Positions 35,769-47,517 of a stretch of 64,000 nt of DNA are shown one piece after another. A program made the position numbers and the translations under genes. The notes beneath the pieces were generated by a model. It was not told the DNA's origin and searched no databases. It was given only the letters and a program-made list of their open reading frames with translations. Positions within the stretch are counted from its first letter, which is position 1; every line of letters begins with the position of its first letter. Source of the DNA: Rotaria macrura (taxonomy: Eukaryota; Rotifera; Eurotatoria; Philodinida; Philodinidae); NCBI GenBank assembly GCA_900239685.1, contig OENT01000011.1, forward strand, positions 310,001-374,000. Reading direction: 5' to 3'.

Positions 35769-38700
35769 AATGTTAGAAATATCGATGAATTTTAATTTCA
35801 TTTATATATATATATACGCAAACAATGGAATAGAATTACTTATGATTTCGTTCAAAAATCATAGTAACAGTTGTGTTGGCTTCTTACATTTAAAATTCTT
35901 CTCTTGATCATTATATAACATTTGTATGCTTGTGAAATTTCGACGCTCCAAAATGCAATTCTTCTTTCTTGAAGCTAAAATGAATAGTTTCAAGTAATAC
36001 CATTGCACATATCATAATAGAAATGAACCGTTGATAAAATTCTTCTACTGAGACAGATTCAATTCGAAAGAGGATTGAAACTGATCCGAGTGGACCAGTT
36101 GAGAAAGTTAACCAGATGGGTAGATATCGAAATTTCACCGGTTCATGATTTGAAAAAATCTTCTCCTTTGACAGAATAAATAAGATGTGCCTCAATCATA
36201 TGTAGAGAAATTACAGTGATGTCAAAGACTGTTTCAGTAAATTGATAATCCATTGGTGAGGTGAAATCATGTCAGAGAAACAGTTTTCGTTTACCGGTCT
36301 GATCTAGTTGTAATTTCGATGAAGTTGAGTTTGTTGTTGTGTTTTATTTGAAAATTTAGCTTATTTTTTTTCGACTTTTTTTTTATCAAAAACATCTTTT
36401 GAATTATGATTTCTTTTCTTTGACGGAGTCGCAATCAGAACAAGTGAAGATAAAATTGGTGATTCAGATTGAAAAAGGGGTGGAGTCGATCGAAAAATCT
36501 GATACCAATTTATCGTTTCATTTTATTGAACATTCACTAAATCAACCGTGCCAATTTTTGATCCAGGTGGAATGATTTTCAACCCTTGAATCCATCAATT
36601 TAATAGGGATTTCTAGCCGGTTCATTTACTGATGGACCGAACCGATTCCAAACCTGACTCGAAATCGCAATGAGAAAAAAATCAATCGATATTCGAAAAT
36701 AACTTCATGAACTTCATCTATTTGTACGACCATTCATTTTTCAATGTTGAAGTTTTAATCAGTCAGACTAAACTGAAGGTTCACAAACTACTGAACTGCT
36801 AAACCATTTCCCACAAAGACAGTTTTACTTGATGTTGCTAGTAAAAGTAAGTTATTATCATTAGCTACATATTGATAGTATAAATTTTATTACAATCGAT
36901 TATATCGAATGAAGACACTAAAAGCTTCTTCAATCAAAGTACAAAGAATGACACAGAAAATATTCGTTCTATGTCATATGAATGTTTTATTGTCAAACGT
37001 AGAATTAGGCAAAACCATTTTGTTTCGGCATTTTATTATGGAAATGGCTGATAAATGAAGAAATTCTGGAAACGAAACATGTTTTATCAGTTGATAAATT
37101 TTGTAGTAGAAATTATCACATTGAAAAAATTGTCACTAATTAGTTTCCTGTTTCTCTTGCTTGAGTTTAGTTTCATGATGAGTGAACATGAACATCTAAG
37201 ATATTCTATGGTAGCAATCTTGACAACAGAAATTTGCTCAATAACTGTTAAAATTCGAAGTACAAACTCTCACCGCGATCTCCTGTTCAATTAAAAACTT
37301 ACTAGAATCTTTCATTTTTTCAGTTTCGAGATAATCACAGTTAGGTATGCCGATGATATTTTAGCTACTGAATTTTCAAATCCATGTATTAGAAGTATGT
37401 GGATGGGTTTCAATAGAGCTTGCTTAGTTATGAATTTGCCATGTCTGATTTCATCTAGTGATTGATTGAAAACGATTTAGTTCGTCAACAAAATAGACAT
37501 CTTTATGGGAAAATAGTTGTATAATGAAATGTATAAGTAGCAATCAGATCTATCAGAGAGACTCATTTTCAGTTGTGAATCATGTTTGCCTGAAGTTCGA
37601 ATATTATCTTGTTTCTTTTTTTTGTTGATAGTCGTCTTTCATTGAACTAATGTTTTAAAAAGCACAACAAATTCTATGGATTTCATAAAAATGGCTGATA
37701 TACAAACATTGAACAAGTTTTGAGAATTTCAACTTGTATTCTATACTTGTGATAGATATCGGCTGATAGAGAGTGAAGCATTTAGTATGTATCAGACTTC
37801 AGTCACAGTCAAAACATCGATAAAAGTGATATTAAGAAAGCATCGAACGGGCGAACAGCTAAGAGTTCGGACTGTGAAGCATAATGTTTTCCCACCCGAA
37901 AATGAATTCTCATTATATATATACACTTAATGGACTAAGATCATGAGCTATAAACCATCATGTGCTCGTTGTTCATTTGTTATCATCCATTCGCTGTACA
38001 TGTCAAGCCATGGTGACTCATTAGGAAAAAACAGCTTGAAAGTTTATTGTCTCTGTATATTTTCTAGAGGGATTCAGAGTGATGCCCATTATCGAGGCCA
38101 TCAGATTTCTTTACGAAGATTCTTGATTTACTATTGTCTCTTCCTCTCTGTCCGTTATTCTTTCCATTCACATGAACAAGTGTAGTAATATTCTAATGTA
38201 AAACCTGACTGATGACAAAATACAATTTCTCTCTAATTCTAATGATTTAGCTATATCATCTCTGTAAAATTAGCGAATCATGAAGAACTACTCTCTTTTT
38301 TTCTTACTGTAAAAGCTCTGGTGACTTATTGGTGTCAAGAAAAATCATTTTTTTGTGAAATTGAATGTCAGATGTTTTTTCTGATCTTGTTGTCAGCTGC
38401 TTTACACTTCATGTCTATGATCGTCTTGTTATAGTATTCTTATCTTGTACATGTCCATATTATTTGCGAACTAGTCACAAGTATTCATAACTACTAGAAG
38501 CATAGTTCTATTGTAAACAACAATGTTATTTATTTTTCATGATTTTTCAAGATTTTCTAGGATTTGTGGAAAAAAAATATAAGCTATTTTTTTAACGATC
38601 CTGTGATGTCTCCAACATCATATCTTGGTACAGGATTAATCTTCGGGATTCTGGTGCTTCTCAAAAAAAAACTTGATTTCAAAAACTGTGAGAAGAAATT

Positions 38701-40234
38701 CTATTCGTTGCATATCATTCAAAAATATTAAACTCAAATTTCGAATTCAAAATTGTGCCTGTTAAGTATTGAACAAATTTCATGTTACACATTTAAAATA
38801 CAACTCATGATGATCGATACCACGTTTATTTTAAAGTAAATTATACATAAGAGAGCTTTCGACCACTTTTCTGACAAAAAAGGGACTTGATTTAGAATCA
38901 GACAATTTTTTTTGCAGTTGCTTAATTCAAGTGTCAAATGTATTCTTTTCGAAAAATCACGAAATCAAAAAGAAACTCGCGTATCGCCATTAGAATGTTT
39001 TCTGACAAACATATTCATGAACCAAAGTTACCTGTTGGATAATATTCTCTTCGGCTACTATGATTTACTTTTCTACGAATATGCATGCATAGTTACTTGT
39101 GAGAAGAACAGTGTCTGTCGAAACTGAGCAGTACTTATCTGTCAGTCTTTTGTTTTGTTGGTTTTAAACGAAAAGAAAGCTGAGATTCATAAAAATGTTA
39201 ATGAAGTATTTCTTCGTTGATGCTGTGTCTCGTCCATTTCTTGTGGCATTGGAAGGGCAATTTTTTTGTCTACATAAAGTCATGAATCATAATCTAATCC
39301 TTCAAATGAATGGTTTAACATCGAACGGAATGAAACATTGCGATATACTACTGTCACTAGACTCAGCTTTTATTAAGTAGGAAAATAGATTCCTTGTCTA
39401 TGAACGAGTCAGGTAAGTTTGCAGTGAATTTATTTCTCGATATTCATCTGATACAATTTGAGAATGTCATTTTTCTTTTGAAGAAAACGTGACATCGAAC
39501 ATGAGACATGTTTCTGAGTTTTTATTGCCCTTGTGAGCATTCATCGGTCACACAAGACATTGAATTCATGTGTGACACATATCAACTGATTACCATAGAT
39601 GTCACCGTACAAACAGGGTTCTTGTAGTAGTGTGATATATGTTTTGATAAAGGCAGTCTTCTTCTCCGTCTTATTTTTTTGCATAGAAATCACTAAAATC
39701 TTATGTATTCAGTACTGGAAGTCTACTAGTCATACTTGTGAACATGTTAGTAGTACACAAACAAAATATGATCAAGGAAAATAGAAAGTTTAACATTCTT
39801 AAACAACACTTGCATAACTGCTGCCTGTATTTGGCGTTACATAAACATAATTGAGTAAGCGCCTGGAGGTCACACACATGGGATCATCCTGAATTCAATT
39901 CAATGAGTATACAAGTATTGACTATGCTTCTTCATCATCGTACAACGCCATATGAAAATTCCATTTATTACCTTAACCAAGTAACCGTCAGAAGCTAAAA
40001 ATCGGTTGTTTAAAATGCATAAATGTGTAATCGTAGAGGATTGGTTATAGTTTTAATTATTTATTTACTTAGCTTGATCGATTTTCTTTTTTTTTCGCAA
40101 GTTTTTGTTGTTTGTTTTTTTTTAGAACTTACATAGTTGCTTTTTCTTTTTTTTTCGTGTGTTTCGTGTGCTTACAAATCTTGTTTTTTCCCTATTTCTT
40201 TTCTTGTTTGTTTGTCTGTGGTTATCGTGATTAA
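35769..40234. other. 4.5 kb intergenic region, no gene recognised
   Basis: Longest gene-poor stretch in the left half. Open frames of 60-95 codons occur on both strands but none shows a family signature, splice-consistent neighbours or biased composition. A gene of short exons could have been missed. Confidence 0.4.
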
Positions 40235-42137
40235 ATGTCGTCTGATCAAGGTGTTTCTTCCTCAACAAACAGCAATAACCCAGGTTTCCAACCAATACGT
40301 CAAAATTTGGAAAACATAGCGCAAGCATTTGAAAACCCCATGCCTATCTTTGCTATGAAACAGCAATTACCAATGGCATCACCCATAACGGGTACAATCT
40401 ATACAGGTCCACCAGCAAAATATTTGGGTAATAGCAATAACTATATGAGACCTATGATACAGCAACAAAAATATGTCGCATACAATGGATCAACAATGCA
40501 ACAACGTCGACAAAATAATAATGGAGTTGATAATGCAACGAATGATTCAGTCAAGTAAATAGAAAATTAAATTCTTTTTTCTTTCGGATTATTTTACATA
40601 AAAATGAACTGGAAATTGTTTAGTAAAAGAAAAGTTTTTGTTGGTGGTCTTAGTCCAGATACGAAGATGGGTAAGACATGTTTTGTTGTGTCGAAATTAT
40701 TTTCTAATTATTATTTATGTTTCTTTCTTTATATCAGAACATCTTCGTGAATATTTTTCAAAGTTTGGAGCTGTTGAAAGTGCAACTGTTAAATATGATA
40801 AATCAGGTCGTTCCAAAGGTTTTGGTTTTGTTCTTTTCGAAGATCCGGATACGCCCAACAAAGTAAAATAAATTCAATAGATTCGCATGTATTTTATTTG
40901 TATTTCAAAAATAAAATTCAAAGGTTTATTCTCAAGACGTGCATATAATTCAAGGCAAACGTGTTGATACAAAGTCTGCACATCGCCGTGATCAAGCATT
41001 GGCACGTAAAGTTTTTGTCGGTGGTCTAGACACTGAAGTAACAGATGCTGAATTACGAGAATATTTTTCTCAATTTGGAATGGTTTGTTTGTATTTGATA
41101 GTTGGAAAAAAAAGAAAAAGTTTTCTCTTACAATCTTTAGATAGCACAAATCGAAGCACCTATTGATAAAATAAAACAAAAACGTCGTCCATTCTGTTTT
41201 GTACTTTTCGAAAATGAACAGAGCGCAGAAGAAGTACTTAAACAACCTCGACATACATTAGCTGGTAAAAATATTGATTGTAAACGTGCCAATCCAAAAA
41301 GTTTAGAAAATAATCAACAAAATACAACGATGATGCAGCAACCCTTAACACATTATAATATGCCCAATTTAAATCAAAATCTATTTCCATATCAACCACG
41401 TAGATAACGAATATATTTCAATGGGTTCTTTTTTTGTCAATTTTTCAATGAATTTTTTTATTTTGATTAGAACAACGTTCACAACAACAATTACAATATC
41501 AACAAGTTGCACTTGCTGCTCAACAACAACATTATCCATTTTATAAGTAAAATTCATCGAAATATATTTTATTCGTAGATGTTTAGTATTTTTGTTTTTG
41601 TTCAAGTCAACAAACAAGTCAACAAGGTCAAAATCGTACTCAATCAAATCGACAACAATTACAAACAAATAATCAAGCATGGTCACCTATTAGTCCTGCT
41701 CAATGGCAAAATCCGAACTATGGTATAATAAATTAAAACAAAAAGAATTCTTTCTTTACGCTCAACAGAAAAAATATTTCTTTTTTTCTTCCTTTGCAGC
41801 CGATCCTCGTTCGTATAGTTCCTATGGTCCTTCATCGGCATCGGCATCAAATGCATCATGGCAAGTTGGTCCTCACCCACAAGCAAGCTCTTATGGACAA
41901 GGACGATCACAATCTGGTAATTCAATAAGTACACCTGCTGCGAATTCAAATTCAGCACAATATTCATATCCGGGTTGGAATTATAATCAAGCACAAGCTT
42001 CACAAGGACCGACAAATCAATATAATTATGGAACTGATTCGTCGAATGGTCCGCCGAACGCATTTGCGTATCAAGCACCAACTGGATACGATCATTTTTC
42101 GTCCGATTCAGTACCTCCACCCAATTACAATCGTTAA
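40235..42137 (+). CDS. hnRNP A/B/D-type protein, two RRMs and Q/N-rich tail
   Basis: Eight exons (40235-40554, 40624-40670, 40738-40862, 40924-41082, 41141-41399, 41471-41546, 41607-41722, 41800-42137) give 479 residues. A 106-residue Gln/Asn-rich N-terminal part precedes RRM1 (about 110-187; RNP2 VFVGGL, RNP1 KGFGFVLF) and RRM2 (about 193-270; RNP2 VFVGGL, RNP1-like RPFCFVLF). The spacing and the GKRVDTKSAHRRDQ linker fit the hnRNP A/B, hnRNP D (AUF1) and Drosophila squid family, nuclear-cytoplasmic proteins controlling splicing, localisation and mRNA stability. Residues about 285-479 form a prion-like Gln/Asn/Ser/Tyr-rich low-complexity tail. If the GTAGAT donor at 41400 is skipped, the protein ends early with QPRR, a possible isoform lacking the tail. 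The acceptor of exon 2 has two options (40624 preferred, or 40630). Confidence 0.88.
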
Positions 42138-43005
42138 TAAGCAAAAAACAAGAAACCGAGCTAAGATACTGTACAGTTTGTCTTCCCTTATGTCCTCAAA
42201 ATATATGCGTGTGTGTGTTTTGATCGTTGTTGTTTCTTTTTTCCTATCTCATACATATCTGTGTGATGCAGAGATATTATTTCAAAGAAAAAGAAAAAAA
42301 GAAGAGAACATTTTGTATTATTTTTTTGTTTATCGAGCATCATCATCTCAGATATTTTTGACGTTAGTTTTTTCTTTTGTTTTTATGTTATTAAACAAAG
42401 ATCTTGTTTGTTATTGTTGTTTGATATTCACCGGTTTTTTGGATATTTACTAAAACACAGTATTCTTTTTTTCTTTTGCGCGTTTTGTTGATCTTGTTTA
42501 TAAACGAACATACGTACGCACACACGCTTCTAAAACCCTTTCGTTTTTGCTCCTTCTTTTGTTCTTCACAAAGACTTTTTTGGCTGGCTATTTGATTCGT
42601 GTAAGAACAAAGTTCGAATAAAAGATAAACCGAGAAAAAAAAGGATTGTTTTCAAGTTTCAAGATATACGAAAAAAATACAACGGATTTTCTTATACACA
42701 AGGATAAATGTTCCTTTGTTCGCATTCAACGCTTATCAATCTAAAGAGCAAGGTCATAAATTTTTTTTTCTTATACGACACATGCACGTATACTTTATTA
42801 AGCCTTGATTAACGAAGCAAACATAGACTTATTACCTTTCATATTCATCTATGTATGTATATGCATATATACATATATATATAAGAAATTCAGTCAAGTG
42901 GAACATTCATTTTTTTCTCATGCAATCATAATTACAATATACGAGAACCGTCATCTTTCGTAGAAGCAGAATTGACATCACCGTAAATTAGAACACAAAA
43001 AATCA
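42138..43005. other. hnRNP 3' UTR and intergenic, no gene recognised
   Basis: T-rich and A-rich sequence, including repeated TTTTC tracts, between two same-strand genes. Nothing coding was seen. Confidence 0.45.
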
Positions 43006-43965
43006 ATGGGTATAAGCGCATCTCGAGCAATACCAAATACTCCTATTCCATCGTACATTCCACCCTATGGAACACCGTCACCGATGTATCCCCCAGCACA
43101 AATGATAACTCCATATAATCCCAATGGTGGGTTCGGATCAACTCTTTCTCGCAAACAGAAAAAAGAACTGCAAAAAGCTTACAAAACAATTCAAATTTAT
43201 CAAAGTACAATGCCTCCCATGGGCAGACCTGCTGTAATGAATCCATCACCACCACCACCGCCAATCGGTGGTCCACCTATAATGAACGTCTCACAATCGA
43301 GTCCTCTGCTTTCACGCGCTTCTTACGGACAACATCCAATGCCACATATGCCACACCTTCCACCTAGTACTGTTGGTCTTCGAGACACAGACTATGCAGC
43401 TTTTGCTAATATAGCTGGATTAAATCCAACTGACGTAGCAATACTTCATAGAGAATATATGAATTTAACTCGTGGTGGCAGAAGTAGACTTGATCGTGTT
43501 GTCTTTCGTCAATTGTTACGTGAAGTTCTCGTCGAAGCAAATAATGAAAATATTGATCGAGCTATTGAAAATATATTTGTTACTATTGATCGAAATCATG
43601 ATGGTTTTATCGATTTTCCAGAATTTGTTGGTGCTTTTCGAGATGTATTAAGAGGTGATTCAGTTGAATCGCAGAATAGTTTAGCACAATACGGTTTTCC
43701 AAATTTCATAAACGAACAAATAAAATCAAATGTTTCATCTGGTCTTATTTGTCAACCAGCAACAGTAGTTCAAAATCAACAACCCGCACCACAGTTCGTA
43801 ACACTGCCATCATCTTACGTTCAACAGTCTCCGATGGTTTGTAGTGATCAGACTCCGTTAGTCATTTCACTCGATTCAAATCAAGTACCATATGTATCTA
43901 ATATGCAAGGTCAATCATTAATAGGACAGTCAACAGCTTTACCGTATATGCCTTTGGCTATGTAA
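43006..43965 (+). CDS. EF-hand protein with acylation-type N-terminus and Pro-rich region
   Basis: One uninterrupted frame of 319 residues, unusual beside its intron-rich neighbours. The start MGISASR fits an N-myristoylation consensus (Gly2, Ser6), suggesting membrane attachment. Residues about 8-125 are rich in Pro, Met and Tyr with a run of six prolines. Residues about 137-215 contain an EF-hand pair: a degenerate first hand (LNPTDVAILHREYM to FRQLLREVL) and a canonical loop DRNHDGFIDFPE at 195-206 with all calcium ligands. The arrangement, a crippled hand then an active one after an acylated start, recalls neuronal calcium sensor proteins, but those have four hands and no Pro-rich region. 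The C-terminal 100 residues are Gln/Ser/Pro-rich without recognised domain. Probably a calcium-responsive membrane adaptor; function not known. Confidence 0.85.
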   Translation: MGISASRAIPNTPIPSYIPPYGTPSPMYPPAQMITPYNPNGGFGSTLSRKQKKELQKAYKTIQIYQSTMPPMGRPAVMNPSPPPPPIGGPPIMNVSQSSPLLSRASYGQHPMPHMPHLPPSTVGLRDTDYAAFANIAGLNPTDVAILHREYMNLTRGGRSRLDRVVFRQLLREVLVEANNENIDRAIENIFVTIDRNHDGFIDFPEFVGAFRDVLRGDSVESQNSLAQYGFPNFINEQIKSNVSSGLICQPATVVQNQQPAPQFVTLPSSYVQQSPMVCSDQTPLVISLDSNQVPYVSNMQGQSLIGQSTALPYMPLAM

Positions 43966-44105
43966 CATCACTAAACATAGATCTTCTTTTTTTTTGAATC
44001 TAGAAAAAAAGATGTTTTTTGTATTTTCTCAGAAGGAAAAAACAAGCAATCATTTAATCGATACGTTTTATGTACTCAGGAAAGACTTTCTTTTGTCAAA
44101 CAGTC

Positions 44106-44111
44106 AATAAA
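44106..44111 (+). terminator. Polyadenylation signal of the EF-hand gene
   Basis: AATAAA about 140 bp after the stop codon on the coding strand, followed by a T-rich stretch. Confidence 0.55.
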
Positions 44112-45997
44112 CGCTTTTTTTTTACATAATTTTCACTTTTGTAATTTTACATTACGCATTCCATTATAATGAATAAAGAACAAACAAAAGGCACACAGGT
44201 ATTATTGAATCTATTGATGAATGTATCAGTTGTCTTATCGTAGGTTGTCCTGACCCAACATCATTTTATCATCAGACAGAAGTAAAAGATAGCAATTGTT
44301 ATTGTTGACACTACCATGTATGAATTCGCCTAAGTATAACAAAAAGGCTTTGCCATAATAACCACAATTTTCCCTCTGTTTAAACTACAATGATTCATAT
44401 AATACGCCAGAAATACCGATTCTTGTTCTTTTTACTCATTTCCCTTCGGTGTCAAGGTGAATGAACGCTAGCTACAAATACACATAGGTAGAGCAGCATG
44501 TAACGCATGAACGAAGAAGAACTTAACTCCAAGACCGTGCAAATCGGTTGAAGAAGTTTTTAATAGACGTAGACTTTATTAGTGTACACGAAACATAGGA
44601 GAACGAACCAGTTATTCTAGTCGTTCTCAACTCCTACTATATGAATCTTTCACAGGACAAGAAAATCATAGTAACGTGCATGCATATAGGCGATTGGAGA
44701 ATTTCCATAAATATCGTGCGTGAACTGAAAGAGTAGAAAATGTTAAACATACTATTCTGAATCGATATTTGTCAAAAGATATTGCACACTGAAAGAAGAT
44801 TGACGTGAAACAAGTCACATGGACTAATTATGTATGTTGTATTATGAATATCAAAACGGCCTGAAAAATTTTAATTGAATCTTTTTAACACAAAAGAAAA
44901 ATAGCACATATTTCGTATGTTGTACGATTGAGAAAAAAATGACTCAATGAGAATTCATCCATTAATTATAGTTTAGAAAATTCAAGTTGTTAGAATATTT
45001 CGATTCATTCATTGTCTATTCAAATATCTTACATACTTAAGTAAATATCGTTGATCGAATCGAACTATTAACTAAACGAATATCTATGTATTCACAAGGG
45101 CATCATCTAGAACACGATAACCGATTTATATGAATGTACAATAATCAAATAACTAATAAAAATGTTTTAAGTACATTCAACATGATACTAAGAACATTGA
45201 AACATCAATCATTTCTAAATATAGTTACGTTTCAATCAATTCGAGAATATCTCGTGCGATTGTATGAAGCAAAAAATGACCGAATAAGGATATCTCTAAA
45301 ATGTATTTGAGTAAATGCAGTGTTCGAAATTGGTTCTTATTTTAATGTGGTTCTGTTTTTTTGCTCTCAATTATAATTGATCAATGTTATAGTAGTTACT
45401 ATAGAGGAATTCTTAAGTTTATTGAAATTAAGTCTCTATAAACATTGCTCAGATGATTTTTTTGGATTAAAACTATTCAAAAATCGATATTAACGAACTT
45501 CATCATAGTACAGCGATATGGATTTGATGGTTAACTACTATCGAACGTCAAAATATCGAGAAAAAAAACATCATTGATACTTTCATGAATAGAGAATTTA
45601 TGCTGAATTTCAGATCGTTCAAAGTTGGTAATGAAATACTTCATGATGAAATCGAAAAATGTCAATCGATTGAAATAAAAAAAGCAAGACCCTAGTATAT
45701 TGTTCTTGAGGAGAAGATTTGTCTATCGAGTTTTTTTAGTATGTTTTATTAAAATATAATTAAAAGAGCAGAGGAGGTATAATATTGAATTAGTGTTTCA
45801 ATAATCTATTTTTTAACAAGCTTAATCAAATATATACATTATGATAGATTGTATGACGATAATCAAGTTAAATTATACTTATTTTTTGTAATATATTGAC
45901 TAAGCAGAGGAGGAGACATCCAAAGAACAATAGAGATCAACGATATATATTTCAAAGATTAAATCATTTATTTCAGTTGCATATACGATAAGATAAG
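44112..45997. other. 1.9 kb intergenic region, no gene recognised
   Basis: AT-rich with no coding pattern. Near its right end TTTCAG at 45971-45976 lies 21 nt before the Hint gene start codon and could be a 5' UTR intron or trans-splice acceptor. Confidence 0.4.
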
Positions 45998-47517
45998 ATG
46001 TCAAGTCAACGATCTGTCTTCATCTGTGTATTGGTTGGTTTAATCATTCAATCATCATTGGGTCAACTGCCATGTCCTGTCGAAGAAGATCCAGTACAAC
46101 TAGCTGAATGTGCACAACTCGATGTACAAGCTATAATACAAGCAGCCAAAGGAAATTTAAAATTATTTTGTAATCTAGCTGAACGATACATGGAATGTTT
46201 CAAGACTAAAACTCGAAATTGTATTGGTGGATGGGTAAATATAATCAAATTCTTTGATCTCTTTTCTAATAAGCGCCATGTTTGAAATTCTATCTTTAGG
46301 CAGCTGAAGGTGGTTTTACTGAATTACAAAATCTAGCTCAATGGTGTTGTGTCAATCCAGGTGTTGCAGAACCAGATGAATGTCCCCTGCGACGTTAGTT
46401 TTAATTTACAAGAGAATATCGAGCACATATAGACAAACTAATTTTGATACAATCATTGAAAATCAATAGAGCATAAATCTAAAGCCTGTTCAACTGACAA
46501 ATCTTCAGATAGGATTTTTGATTTTTTTCTCTAATGGAAATTAGTAGATAGTACTTTACTTCTTCTATAGAATGATGCATTCAATATTGAACTATTTCTG
46601 ATATTTAAATGTATAGAATAATCCTTGAGAATTCGAACTGATTGATCGGAAATTTGTGAATTACAAACTTAGAACAAGTTCTAATTGTTTTCATATTTCT
46701 TTTTTTGCAATGCTTTTCTTCAAAGATATAAAAGCATAGCTTTCATTTCGAATAATTCTTAGGTAATCCAAAATGTTTTTCTGGTGATGACTCTGTTTCA
46801 ATGGCCAATGGTGAGAAGAAACTTTTGAGTGAACTTCGACCAGGTGACCGTGTCTTAGTAATGAATTCACAAAAACAAATTGAAGAAGATGAAGTCATGA
46901 TGATGCTTGATAGTCAACCTAATCGACCAGGTTTGATTGGAGAATTCCGAATATTTCTAATATTTATGTTTCTATGATTATTATATTTAGCTTTGTTTTA
47001 TTCGATTGAAACTGAAACTGGCCATCGTTTAAGTTTAACAGGAAATCATTTTATTGCTGTCAATCATAATGATCAATTTCTTCCAGCAAATCAAATCAAA
47101 GCACAAGATACGGTTTTTATTCATTCGCAAGGTCAACTTCAATCCGTTAAGGTTCGCAATGTCAGTGAAGTATATAAGGTTGGATATTTTACACCGATGA
47201 CAGGCCACGGTAAATTATTGTTATTTTTTTTTCTCTGTAACTAAAATCAGAATTGTTTCCTTGATTAATTGATTCTTTGATTAGGAACACTAATTGTAAA
47301 TGATATGGCTGCATCATGTTATTCAAGCGTTGTTAGTCATAGCGTAGCTCATCATATGTTAGCACCACTTCGTTGGTGGTATCGTTTTGCAAAATTCTTT
47401 GCTGTTGAACAACCATTTGACTATGTACCCAATGGTGGCATACATTGGTTACCAAAAACAATGCTACAAATAACAGAAAAGTATTTACCAAGTGTATTAA
47501 CAACAGACACTCTGTAA
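45998..47517 (+). CDS. Secreted Cys-rich protein with hedgehog-type Hint (Hog) domain
   Basis: Five exons (45998-46234, 46300-46393, 46763-46930, 46991-47209, 47285-47517) give 316 residues. A signal peptide (about 1-22, ending QSSLG) is followed by a small domain with eight cysteines (26-107; LPCPVEED, CNLAERYMECF, WCCVNPG) that is not the hedgehog ligand. From Cys115 the chain is a Hint domain: KCFSGDDSVSMANGEKKLLS, ELRPGDRVLVMN, the T-x-x-H motif LTGNHFIAV (Thr183, His186), FTPMTGHGTLIVNDMAASCY, SVAHHMLAPLR and GIHWLPKTM. These match hedgehog autoprocessing domains collinearly to their C-terminus. In hedgehog this domain cuts itself at Gly-Cys and joins the N-part to cholesterol. Here Lys114 replaces the usual glycine before Cys115. 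The product is likely an extracellular signal or matrix protein of the Hog-related kind. Confidence 0.9.

Noticed and set aside
41381-42144. Long minus-strand frames opposite the hnRNP tail exons
   Set aside because: Antisense shadows of Gln/Asn-rich codons; the plus-strand exons join in phase into a known family.
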